Both the position numbers and the translations under genes were made by a program. A stretch of 17,510 nt of DNA from Peptostreptococcaceae bacterium (GTDB taxonomy: Bacteria; Bacillota; Clostridia; Peptostreptococcales; Peptostreptococcaceae). Positions 5,934 through 12,854 of the stretch are shown here, piece after piece. The DNA is taken from NCBI GenBank assembly GCA_029983575.1, contig JASBZE010000030.1, forward strand, positions 1-17,510, written 5' to 3'. Each line of letters opens with the position of its first letter. Position 1 is the stretch's first letter. The notes below the pieces were generated by a model, which saw nothing but the letters and a program-made list of their open reading frames with translations, was not told the origin of the DNA and made no database searches.

Positions 5934-6632
5934 ATGAATAGTTTAATAGAGATTAGGGGGCTTAGTAAAAATTATGGAAGAAAAAAAGTTCTCGATGAAT
6001 TAGATCTATCCATTGGTAGTGGAAAAATAATAGGACTTCTAGGTCCAAATGCCAGCGGTAAATCCACTCTTATAAAAATCATAAATGGTCTTTTGCAACC
6101 ATCTTCAGGAACTGTTCTGATAAATGGCGAAAAACCAGGAACTTTAACAAAATCCATAGTATCATATCTTCCAGAGAGAACATATATAAATGGTGCTATG
6201 ACGGTTAGACAAATAGTAAATTATTTTAAGGATTTTTATTCTGACTTTGATGAGGAGAGAGCTTACAATATGCTTTACGATTTGAAAATCGATCCGTCAA
6301 GCAAGATCAAAACTCTCTCAAAAGGTACTAAGGAGAAGGTTCAGTTGATTTTGGTTATGAGCAGACAAGCAAAGCTCTATATACTAGATGAACCGATCGG
6401 TGGGGTTGACCCAGCGGCGAGATCCTACGTAATTAGGACTATAATCAACAACTATCCTCCAGAATCTACAATAATAATAGTTACACACTTAATTTCAGAG
6501 ATTGAGCAAATTTGTGATGAGGTGTGTTTCTTAAACAACGGAAAGATAGTACTTCACGAAGATACAGACACAATCAGAGTCAAAAAAGGAACATCTGTTG
6601 ATGCTTTATTTAGGGAGGAATTCAAATGCTAG
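5934..6632 (+). CDS. ABC transporter ATP-binding protein (YtrB-like)
   Basis: A 232-aa nucleotide-binding subunit. Walker A is GPNASGKST (residues 37-45), the signature is LSKGTKEK (in place of LSGGQ), Walker B is LYILDEP followed by IGGVDP, and the switch histidine is in IIIVTHLIS. The LSKG signature and short length are typical of the Ytr/YhcG type exporter ATPases paired with ABC-2 permeases. A strong AAAGGAGG precedes the ATG. The last 7 nt overlap the permease gene, indicating translational coupling. It should energise the membrane protein encoded next. The substrate cannot be read from the sequence. Confidence 0.93.
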   Translation: MNSLIEIRGLSKNYGRKKVLDELDLSIGSGKIIGLLGPNASGKSTLIKIINGLLQPSSGTVLINGEKPGTLTKSIVSYLPERTYINGAMTVRQIVNYFKDFYSDFDEERAYNMLYDLKIDPSSKIKTLSKGTKEKVQLILVMSRQAKLYILDEPIGGVDPAARSYVIRTIINNYPPESTIIIVTHLISEIEQICDEVCFLNNGKIVLHEDTDTIRVKKGTSVDALFREEFKC

Positions 6633-7480
6633 GAAAAATAATTAAATATGAACTAAGAACAATTGGAAGGTATTTTTTACCTATATTTATAGCGATGCCG
6701 TTAATTTTTCTAATCTCTGGTATCTACTTTGACTTCTCACCTGTATTTAATAATGAAGGAGCATCAGTAAATACCGCTAACGATATAATAGATATGATTT
6801 TGATACTTCTAATAGTGGCAAGTGTTGTAGCCATAGTTATAGTCAACTTATACGTTATAATTACCAGATACAACAACAGCGTATATGGAGATGAGGGCTA
6901 TCTAACAAATACCCTACCAGTGAAGCCAATTCATATCGTCAGCGGAAAATTAATTGCGTTTTATATTTTTCAAATACTCATTTTAATTGTAGTATTTATT
7001 TCGTTAGCACTACTTATTATACCGCATTTAGGTGCTGAAGCAATTGACGCAATAAAGAGATTAATTTTTGATAAAGATTTTTTCGACGCTTTATATGTAG
7101 TGTTTAATAGAAGACTTGGTACAACAATTCTTTATATACTTATGATAGTAATTTCACCGCTAAGCGACATAATAACCATTATGTTCTGCGTGGCAGTAGC
7201 AAACTTAAGACAATTCTCAAAACACAAAGCGTTGTCTGGTATAGCAGCCTTCATAGTACTGTGTATAGTGAGGTTTACCATATCAATAAATATAATGGCC
7301 AACTCTCCTATCACTGAGAGTTCACGTGTGGTAAGTCCTAATGCTTTGGAATCACTGTCCAAGAGTTATGACTTATTTATGGGTCAGACACTAATAAGCG
7401 GTGGCATAGATATTTTAGTCGGTATTGCGTTATTTATAGCTACTGTTTACTTCCTCGGAAACAAGCTAAACATAGAATAA
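6626..7480 (+). CDS. ABC-2-type transporter permease
   Basis: A 284-aa polytopic membrane protein with about six hydrophobic segments: roughly residues 15-34, 56-80, 108-133, 165-185, 200-222 and 255-277. A cytoplasmic loop after the second segment carries YGDEGYLTNTLPVKP, a motif seen in permeases of YtrC/D- and bacitracin-exporter-like systems. It starts inside the ATPase gene (7-nt overlap) behind GGGAGGAATTC. Only one permease gene is present, so the working transporter is probably a homodimer of this subunit plus two ATPases. Its final codons (NKLNIE-stop) form the first copy of a tandem repeat that continues past the stop codon. Confidence 0.85.
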   Translation: MLGKIIKYELRTIGRYFLPIFIAMPLIFLISGIYFDFSPVFNNEGASVNTANDIIDMILILLIVASVVAIVIVNLYVIITRYNNSVYGDEGYLTNTLPVKPIHIVSGKLIAFYIFQILILIVVFISLALLIIPHLGAEAIDAIKRLIFDKDFFDALYVVFNRRLGTTILYILMIVISPLSDIITIMFCVAVANLRQFSKHKALSGIAAFIVLCIVRFTISINIMANSPITESSRVVSPNALESLSKSYDLFMGQTLISGGIDILVGIALFIATVYFLGNKLNIE

Positions 7481-7584
7481 ATTATTTAAAATCAAGCTAA
7501 ACATAGAATAAACTATTTGAAAATAAGTTAAGTATATAATAATTATTTGAAAGAATACTAAGCATAGAAAAAACTACTTAAGAG
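7462..7584 (+). repeat. Degenerate tandem repeat over the permease stop codon
   Basis: Two nearly identical units of 31-32 bp (7462-7492 and 7493-7524) share CAAGCTAAACATAGAATAAA followed by TATTT and A-rich bases. Two more decayed units follow (about 7525-7553 and 7554-7584), and possibly a fifth. The first unit contains the last permease codons, so the array looks like repeated copying of the gene's 3' end. Confidence 0.75.
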
Positions 7585-7611
7585 AAATAAAATATAGAAT
7601 AATTAATATAG

Positions 7612-7680
7612 ATAAAAATGCAGATAACAATAGGAATTTTTTTTAAAAATATCTTATTTATTTGCATTTTTATTTTTTTT
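7612..7680 (+). terminator. Terminator of the gntR-ABC operon
   Basis: ATAAAAATGCA (7612-7622) pairs perfectly with TGCATTTTTAT (7663-7673), followed by TTTTTTT (7674-7680). The 40-nt loop is AT-rich and can fold internally. The long run of Ts after the stem supports a plus-strand terminator, although the stem is AT-rich. Confidence 0.6.
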
Positions 7681-7708
7681 GCATATTATATATATATAGA
7701 AGGGTCAA

Positions 7709-7784
7709 TTTACATAATGCAAAAGAGCTTAGGAGAATATACCTAAATTCTGTATTTTAAAAATACAAACTAGCATTATGTAAA
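7709..7784 (+). promoter_or_regulatory. Structured leader upstream of the 542-aa gene
   Basis: TTTACATAATGC (7709-7720) and GCATTATGTAAA (7773-7784) are a perfect 12-bp inverted repeat. They enclose two further hairpins: TTAGG/CCTAA (7729-7733 with 7742-7746) and TGTATTT/AAATACA (7751-7757 with 7761-7767). Together they would fold as a three-way junction ending 10 nt before the AAGGAG ribosome site. An 8-codon frame with its own ATG (7717-7746) overlaps stem 1 and hairpin 2. It does not match a riboswitch class I know. It could be a cis-regulatory RNA or a small inverted-repeat element. Confidence 0.5.
7717..7746 (+). other. Possible leader peptide frame of 9 residues
   Basis: ATG at 7717-7719 opens MQKSLGEYT and stops at TAA 7744-7746. 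AGAAGGG lies about 12 nt upstream as a weak ribosome site. The start codon is inside the 5' arm of the closing stem and the stop in the 3' arm of the first inner hairpin, so translation would disrupt the fold. It is short enough to occur by chance. Confidence 0.25.
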
Positions 7785-7809
7785 AATCCAATATAAGGAG
7801 AATGAGGAT

Positions 7810-9438
7810 ATGGCTAATATTATAGAATTACTTAGAGAAAATTTAAAAGAGGATGGACGTTTTAGCGAAGATTTTAATTTAGCTGAAGTTTTGGGGGTTG
7901 AGGATGTAAATTGCGGTCGCTCACCAGGTTCATGGGAGTCTGGATCATATTTCAACTTGTATCTACCAGAGATAGAGCACGAGGATTGTTCAAAGGTATT
8001 GTATAAGTATTTCGCAAATAAAAACTACGATATCATTAACGCTATCGACGGTTTTAACATCCTTCTTGGACAACTTGATCGTACGGATTCCTCCAGGACT
8101 ATGTACGCAATGTACGATGCTATAGTTCAAAAAAAAGGTAGGTATTCACTTTATCCATATGCAGATTTTTTTAGAAATAATATTGAGGATTCCAAGGATA
8201 TTTCTACTACTAAGCTAAGCCTTTTGATGTTGGCATTGACAGACGACACCTCTGTGTACGATATTTTCCCTAAGCTAAGAGACGATATCATCATGCTTTC
8301 GAGGTACGACGAATTCGCCCTAGGAAGTTTACACTGTATGCAGCAATGGGACGATGATAACGAGATTATGATAAAAAATATGCCTTACTGTGGCGATTGG
8401 GGAATGATACTGACCGCTGCATTTTGTGATAATCTTCCACTAGAAGAAAAGAGACTCTTATTTAAAAAGATGGCCAATTTTGAGGATGATAAGTTTACCG
8501 CTGCCGTAATGGCTTGTCCCGACGTGCTGGCAATATTTAAAGATGATAGAAGGCTAACCATTGACGACTTTACCTTAGCTATTAGGATATTGATTAAAAT
8601 CTCTGAAATTTTGACTGTCGAGTTCTATGAAAACTCATATAAGGAGTTGACAGAGGATTATATAATGATATTAGATAACGCAAAGAGGCTTCAAAAGGAC
8701 GGCGAATTGACTTTAAAACACTATAATCTCATATATAGAATGCTCAGAACTATGAATAAAATTGGTCACAAGTATTTTCCTATGCAATCGGATCTTTTTG
8801 ATTTTGTAAACCAAGACACTATTAGAAAAGATGTATACGCCTGTGATAGCGATCAACTTATAGATGTAATAGACCTAGCAAGTAAATTTGGCGTCGACAT
8901 GGAAAACAAGGCAGATTATCTGGTGACTAGATACCCAGACAGGATAGTAGAAATTTTAAATGCCATGATGAGAGAAAAAGTTTTAATTACTGGAGAGGTC
9001 TTTGATACCATTGTTAAGATAACGCACTTTAAAGAACTAGAGACAAAGAAATTTGATTCTAGCAAATCATATTACTTCATCTGTTACCAACAGGAGATAG
9101 AAATACTGAAACTACTCTCAAAATACAGGTTCCAAGGAAGACAAGTCATTATTTCCGGACTTAATTCTAATCTGAGGGAAATTTATTTACAAACCCTTAG
9201 AACTTTGGTCCTATGGTCTAGGGATATGAAATTCTCATGGTCTTTTTTCCCAGAAATATTTAATGAGCTAGTGGATAAATACTATGATGAAAAAGAATAT
9301 GAGATGCTGTATTTAATAAAGCCACTTTTGTTTTCTAAAGATGGCTCCACCATTAGAGATATTGAGAATAAAACGATAAAGAAAAAAGAGACAGATATAT
9401 TTGGAGTGAACAAAAATTCAAATAAAAAGCTTAACTAG
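7810..9438 (+). CDS. Hypothetical protein, 542 aa, family not recognised
   Basis: I do not recognise this protein. It has a proper ribosome site (AAGGAG 9 nt before ATG), no signal peptide or membrane segment, and a steady run of amphipathic helix-like stretches, so a soluble, mostly alpha-helical cytoplasmic protein is likely. Visible landmarks: a Gly/Ser/Trp-rich N-terminal patch CGRSPGSWESGSYFNLYLPE (about residues 35-54), a tryptophan/cysteine patch (HCMQQWDDDNE, PYCGDWGMIL) near residues 175-205, and a lysine-rich C-terminal tail (IKKKETDIFG, NKNSNKKLN). No Walker, nuclease, protease or helix-turn-helix motif is evident. It stands alone between the ABC-operon terminator and a bidirectional terminator, behind a structured leader. 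Its last codons are partly duplicated 35 bp downstream. A helical-repeat scaffold is one guess, with low confidence. Confidence 0.85.
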   Translation: MANIIELLRENLKEDGRFSEDFNLAEVLGVEDVNCGRSPGSWESGSYFNLYLPEIEHEDCSKVLYKYFANKNYDIINAIDGFNILLGQLDRTDSSRTMYAMYDAIVQKKGRYSLYPYADFFRNNIEDSKDISTTKLSLLMLALTDDTSVYDIFPKLRDDIIMLSRYDEFALGSLHCMQQWDDDNEIMIKNMPYCGDWGMILTAAFCDNLPLEEKRLLFKKMANFEDDKFTAAVMACPDVLAIFKDDRRLTIDDFTLAIRILIKISEILTVEFYENSYKELTEDYIMILDNAKRLQKDGELTLKHYNLIYRMLRTMNKIGHKYFPMQSDLFDFVNQDTIRKDVYACDSDQLIDVIDLASKFGVDMENKADYLVTRYPDRIVEILNAMMREKVLITGEVFDTIVKITHFKELETKKFDSSKSYYFICYQQEIEILKLLSKYRFQGRQVIISGLNSNLREIYLQTLRTLVLWSRDMKFSWSFFPEIFNELVDKYYDEKEYEMLYLIKPLLFSKDGSTIRDIENKTIKKKETDIFGVNKNSNKKLN

Positions 9439-9470
9439 ACAAGAATAAAAACTCCGATAAAAAGCTTAAC
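9412..9470 (+). repeat. Duplicated 3' end of the 542-aa gene
   Basis: A 24-bp block ending ATAAAAAGCTTAAC occurs at 9412-9435, just before the TAG stop. It occurs again at 9447-9470 with four differing bases, at a 35-bp period. Further downstream GAAGTCTA (9478 and 9522) and GATACTnAGAA (9491 and 9546) also recur, suggesting more decayed copies. Confidence 0.65.
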
Positions 9471-9545
9471 AAAATTGGAAGTCTAATATAGATACTTAGA
9501 AAATACTTATAAAAACTAAATGAAGTCTATATATAATATAAAAGA

Positions 9546-9594
9546 GATACTCAGAAACTCGATGTTAATATCATCTTTGCTTCTGAGTATTTTC
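9546..9594. terminator. Bidirectional terminator between convergent genes
   Basis: ATACTCAGAA (9547-9556) pairs with TTCTGAGTAT (9581-9590). Inside it GATG (9561-9564) can pair with CATC (9572-9575). TTTTCT follows on the plus strand and ATCTCTTTTAT on the minus strand. It sits between the 542-aa gene and the convergent membrane-protein gene, whose stop is at 9594-9596. Confidence 0.75.
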
Positions 9595-10388
9595 TACTCT
9601 GTTTCAAGTCCAGTCTCAATCGTAGAGCCTACATCTATATAAGGTCCATCCACAAACCTAGTGATTACCTTAGATTTTATAAGCATATGAGCCAAAATAA
9701 CAACTATATTAAATAGGGCAAACATGATTAAACTATAACCTACATGACCTACAAGGGAGAAAATTTTCTCTGTCATAAATGGACTTTCAACAAGATAGCA
9801 GTAATTTGATCCTGTGAGTAGGTTAAAAGATAATATGAAAATATTATATATATTGGTAATCGCTAGAATTTTTTTCAAGGTACTTTTGTTAAACTCCATT
9901 CTTTCAATGATAATTATAAAAATTACCGACCAAAGAAGCACAATATGCCCTAGAAAATAAGAAACGAATGTGTAGTGAGGGAAGCTAAATGGATCAAGGT
10001 TTACCATAGTCAAAGCCACTATCCCACCTAGTATTCCCCAATAACACCCAATGTACTTGAGGGTCTTATTGTTTAATAAAAGTCCAAAGGCTATTGAAAT
10101 CATCGCCACCCTGCAGTTGTAAAGCGGCAAACTCTCCTGTATAGAAAAGTATCCCGAAAAAATATACCAAAGATATAATATCCCCTGCTGCATCAAAATT
10201 AGAGATACCAATACACTCTTCCAGCCTTTCATCCTCCTCTCATTTGTTCTGATAGCCCTTCTATTTTTTATTATTATAATTATTCCTAGAATGGTAAATC
10301 CAAGGATGAATAGGTGAGTGAATGAAAAAATATCAAAAACATATCCATCGGGCGTTCCCCTAAAAAAATATCTCAAATTCTCTATCAT
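9594..10388 (-). CDS. YwaF/TIGR02206-family integral membrane protein
   Basis: A 264-aa membrane protein with about seven hydrophobic segments. It keeps the landmarks I associate with the TIGR02206/YwaF family: LPLYNCRVAM (about residues 87-96), FPHYTFVSYFLGH (about 136-148) and LLTGSNYCYL. Bacterial YwaF has no established function. Eukaryotic TMEM164 appears to be related and has been reported as a lipid acyltransferase depending on a conserved cysteine; the cysteine in LPLYNCR and histidine in FLGH are the natural counterparts here. Extending that activity to this protein is inference. GGAGGCA precedes the ATG. No co-directional partner is close, so it is probably monocistronic. Confidence 0.8.
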   Translation of the reverse strand: MIENLRYFFRGTPDGYVFDIFSFTHLFILGFTILGIIIIIKNRRAIRTNERRMKGWKSVLVSLILMQQGILYLWYIFSGYFSIQESLPLYNCRVAMISIAFGLLLNNKTLKYIGCYWGILGGIVALTMVNLDPFSFPHYTFVSYFLGHIVLLWSVIFIIIIERMEFNKSTLKKILAITNIYNIFILSFNLLTGSNYCYLVESPFMTEKIFSLVGHVGYSLIMFALFNIVVILAHMLIKSKVITRFVDGPYIDVGSTIETGLETE

Positions 10389-10471
10389 ATTGCCTCCGTA
10401 AACATTGTGTTTTTTAGCTAGATTATCTAATTTTTCAATTATACCAAATACTCGACCTTTATTCTATAATA

Positions 10472-10516
10472 ATAAATAAAAAACTGAAAGAGCACCACCA
10501 TGTGATGCTCCTTCAG
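10472..10516 (-). terminator. Intrinsic terminator of the AGCS symporter transcript
   Basis: On the minus strand CTGAAGGAGCATCAC and GTGGTGCTCTTTCAG (10484-10516) form a 15-bp stem with two G-U pairs and a 3-nt loop. TTTTTTATTTATT follows. It is about 165 nt after the symporter stop, implying an unusually long 3' UTR. Confidence 0.9.
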
Positions 10517-10563
10517 AGGTATCATTTATGAAGTAAGTCAAACTACCTTCTATTTTGATATAG

Positions 10564-10591
10564 GACTTTCGGTCATAAATGTCCGTAAGTC
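10564..10591 (-). other. Hairpin in the symporter 3' UTR
   Basis: GACTTTCGGTCAT (10564-10576) and ATGTCCGTAAGTC (10579-10591) pair over 13 positions with two T-T mismatches and a 2-nt loop. No T run follows, so it is unlikely to terminate. It may protect or process the 3' UTR. Confidence 0.45.
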
Positions 10592-10622
10592 ATGTAAATT
10601 AGATGTTAATAAGAAATCTAAA

Positions 10623-10664
10623 ATATTTCCAAATTCAATTTTAATATTTTCAAATTCAATTATA
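10623..10664 (-). repeat. 21-bp tandem repeat after the symporter gene
   Basis: Copies at 10623-10643 and 10644-10664 share ATATTT-CAAATTCAATT-TA with two mismatches. The array starts about 18 nt after the symporter stop codon. Confidence 0.7.
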
Positions 10665-10681
10665 AAAATCTATAGCTCTTA

Positions 10682-12091
10682 TTATCTATCGTCAACTTTA
10701 TATCTTCCTTCAAGCAAATCCATGTATTCTCTGTCTGATTCTCTGATTCTGTCTGGGTCTTTGAAGAAGTCTTTCACCATCGCTACTACGACTGGAGTCA
10801 AGAACAATAGACCTACTAAGTTTGGAATCGCCATCAAACCATTTAGAGTATCTGCTATAGCCCATATAGGAGCCAAACCACCAACTGCACCAACAGCGAT
10901 TAATGGTATAAATATAATTCTGTAAACCTTAACTGCCTTAGGTCCAAGTACATACTCAGAGCATTTCTCACCGTAGTAAGCCCAACCTAGAATTGTAGAG
11001 AATGCAAATAGTGTTAATCCGACCGCTACTATATATCCTCCGCCTTTAAATCCTTCGTTGAAAGCTTGAGTAGTTAGTGCTGCACCTTGAAGACCTGAAT
11101 CCCATTTTCCAGATACCAAAACTACCAACGCTGTCATTGAACAAACTAAGAATGTATCTACGAAAACTTCAAATACACCCCACATACCTTGTCTAACTGG
11201 GTGGTCAGTAGTTGCTGCAGCGTGTGCTATAGGAGCAGAACCTAGACCAGCTTCGTTTGTAAATACACCACGTGATATACCGGCTTTCATAGAAACCATC
11301 AAAGTTGAACCTGCGAAACCACCAACTGCTGCTGTACCAGTAAAAGCATTACCAAAAATTAATCCAAAAGCGTGTGGCACTTCAGTTATGTTTATAAATA
11401 TAATAACTAGTGATCCAACTATGTAGAATACTGCCATAAATGGAACGAGTTTTTCAGTGATTGAACCTATACGCTTGATACCACCGATTATAACGAAAGC
11501 TGCTAAAACGGCTAGAATTATACCAACTATAATAGGGCTAACACCAAATTGTACGTGAATTGTCTCAGCTATTGAGTTTGATTGTGTCATATTACCAATA
11601 CCAAATGAAGCTATAGCTGCAAAGATAGCGAATAATTTACCGAGCCATTTTATCTTAGCGCCTCTTGAGATATAGTACATTGGTCCACCAGAATATGCGC
11701 CTGTCTCCTTGTTTTTAATCCTGTAAGTTATTGATAGTATAACTTCTGAAAACTTAGTAGACATTCCCAAGAAAGCTGATAGCCACATCCAGAAAACCGC
11801 ACCTGGACCACCGATAGCTATAGCTAGGGCAACACCGGCGATATTACCTGTTCCGACTGTTGCTGCGAGGGCTGTTGATACAGCTTGGAAGGCAGTTACT
11901 TCTCCTTCTCCCCCATGCCCTTTGTGGAAAATTTTCATCAGTGTATTAGACATTATAAATCCAAATTTTCTAACTACGATAGCCTTAGTTCTGATTAAAT
12001 AGAAAAGACCAGTTCCTAGTAGAAGGATGATCATCGGCCATCCCCAAACAAAACTTCCAATTGCCGCATTAATTGCTAAAATCTGTTTCAT
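10682..12091 (-). CDS. Alanine/glycine:cation symporter (AGCS family)
   Basis: A 469-aa polytopic membrane transporter matching the AGCS (AlsT/AgcS) family, which imports alanine or glycine with Na+ or H+. Family blocks are intact: ALAATVGTGNIAGVALAI (about residues 70-87), PGAVFWMWLSAFLGMSTKFS, SGGPMYYISRG, and the hallmark GVFTNEAGLGSAPIAHAAAT. About eleven hydrophobic segments are visible, with a charged C-terminal tail (DPDRIRESDREYMDLLEG). AAGGAGGG lies upstream of the ATG, and a TTGTAA-17-TACTAT promoter lies 47 nt before the start codon. It appears monocistronic with a long 3' UTR. For an amino-acid-fermenting anaerobe, uptake of alanine or glycine as a carbon source is a natural role, but the exact substrate is inferred. 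Confidence 0.95.
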   Translation of the reverse strand: MKQILAINAAIGSFVWGWPMIILLLGTGLFYLIRTKAIVVRKFGFIMSNTLMKIFHKGHGGEGEVTAFQAVSTALAATVGTGNIAGVALAIAIGGPGAVFWMWLSAFLGMSTKFSEVILSITYRIKNKETGAYSGGPMYYISRGAKIKWLGKLFAIFAAIASFGIGNMTQSNSIAETIHVQFGVSPIIVGIILAVLAAFVIIGGIKRIGSITEKLVPFMAVFYIVGSLVIIFINITEVPHAFGLIFGNAFTGTAAVGGFAGSTLMVSMKAGISRGVFTNEAGLGSAPIAHAAATTDHPVRQGMWGVFEVFVDTFLVCSMTALVVLVSGKWDSGLQGAALTTQAFNEGFKGGGYIVAVGLTLFAFSTILGWAYYGEKCSEYVLGPKAVKVYRIIFIPLIAVGAVGGLAPIWAIADTLNGLMAIPNLVGLLFLTPVVVAMVKDFFKDPDRIRESDREYMDLLEGRYKVDDR

Positions 12092-12110
12092 AAACTTACC
12101 CTCCTTTTTT

Positions 12111-12122
12111 GTTCATACGAAC
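12111..12122 (-). promoter_or_regulatory. Small palindrome next to the symporter ribosome site
   Basis: GTTC-ATAC-GAAC is a perfect 4-4-4 inverted repeat immediately upstream of the A-rich AAGGAGGG ribosome site. It may be a small leader hairpin; the arms are too short to say more. Confidence 0.3.
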
Positions 12123-12137
12123 CTTTCTGTTAAATTC

Positions 12138-12166
12138 ATAGTAGCACCAAAGGCTTACGTTTACAA
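12138..12166 (-). promoter_or_regulatory. Promoter of the AGCS symporter
   Basis: On the minus strand TTGTAA (12161-12166) and TACTAT (12138-12143) are exactly 17 bp apart, giving a leader of about 40 nt. Confidence 0.65.
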
Positions 12167-12673
12167 TATCAATTATTGTTAATTATAAATTAATCATTCA
12201 CACTTATATTTTTGTTTACAAAGTATTCAAAATTTGAGAAAACAATACAAACGTTGAAATTCCAATATTATTAATCAAAGTTCATTTTATGGATAAATTA
12301 TATCAAATAATATTTTTTCAAATATAATATGTATTTTTAAAGAAATTAGCGTTAATTTAATTAGGCGAAATTATAAAAATACCACCTTTAATTAATCGTT
12401 ATCATTAAATTATCTATATTTTTTTAAAATATTCTATCAGTTAAGTTAATAAAGTTTTACGCTAATTTTACTGAAAACCTAATTTAGATTGGCGTGTTTT
12501 TATTAACTATCGCCCCCTTTTCTTAATACATTTACCAAAAAATGTATTAAGTTTTTTTAATTTTTTTAATAAAAAAAGGCTTTCAATTTATTTTTTTGCC
12601 TGTAAATGTTTCTAAACTTTATTTTTTGTACAGATTTATGTACAATCAAACTGATTGAATTAACATTTTTACA
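12167..12673. other. Large AT-rich noncoding region
   Basis: No coding frame with a ribosome site is visible on either strand. The region carries an inverted pair of the 10-mer ACGCTAATTT (inverted at 12343-12352, direct at 12459-12468). AATTAGG (12359-12365) could pair with CCTAATT (12478-12484), and a strong plus-strand terminator lies at 12522-12558. A small plus-strand RNA ending at that terminator is possible. An eroded gene or excised element is the alternative. Confidence 0.4.
12522..12558 (+). terminator. Orphan plus-strand intrinsic terminator
   Basis: CTTAATACATTT (12522-12533) and AAATGTATTAAG (12540-12551) form a perfect 12-bp stem with a 6-nt loop, followed by TTTTTTT (12552-12558). 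No plus-strand gene precedes it within 3 kb: both neighbours lie on the minus strand. Confidence 0.7.
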
Positions 12674-12706
12674 TAAAAATTCTGCCAGCCCAATTAGGAC
12701 TGACAG
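12674..12706 (-). terminator. Terminator of the degV-C39 peptidase operon
   Basis: On the minus strand CTGTCAGTCC and GGGCTGGCAG (12682-12706) pair over 10 bp with two G-T pairs and loop TAATT, followed by AATTTTTAT. It is about 130 nt after the peptidase stop. Confidence 0.75.
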
Positions 12707-12800
12707 GTATTAATTTAACTTAGTTATTTAATTTACGAAAATTTAAGATATATTAGTTCAAATCAACAAATTGGTAAGGGCTTTATCATACTATAGACAA

Positions 12801-12854
12801 ATCAATATGACTTTCTACCATGCCTTATATACATCAATAAGGACTTACTACCAT
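12801..12854 (-). repeat. Duplicated 3' end of the C39-like peptidase gene
   Basis: The last seven codons including TGA (12833-12854, minus strand) recur just downstream at 12801-12821, with two substitutions and one deleted base (19 of 22 positions kept). Both contain ATGGTAG and AAGTC and end ATTGAT. The period is about 32-33 bp. Confidence 0.6.

Larger units (their letters stand above)
10389..10681. other. Gap between the membrane protein and the symporter
   Basis: It holds the symporter terminator (10472-10516), a second hairpin (10564-10591) and a 21-bp tandem repeat (10623-10664). The part nearest 10389 must contain the promoter of the YwaF-like gene, but I cannot place it with confidence. 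No coding frame is convincing. Confidence 0.5.

Noticed and set aside
7462..7584. CRISPR array
   Set aside because: The units are contiguous, degenerate and AT-rich with no unique spacers, and the first lies in coding sequence. No cas genes are nearby.
7709..7784. Assignment of the leader as a known purine-type three-way-junction riboswitch
   Set aside because: I do not see the conserved junction bases or loop-loop complementarity of that class, so it is left as unassigned.
12092..12833. Insertion sequence or prophage remnant
   Set aside because: No transposase or integrase fragment and no terminal inverted repeats with target duplications were found.
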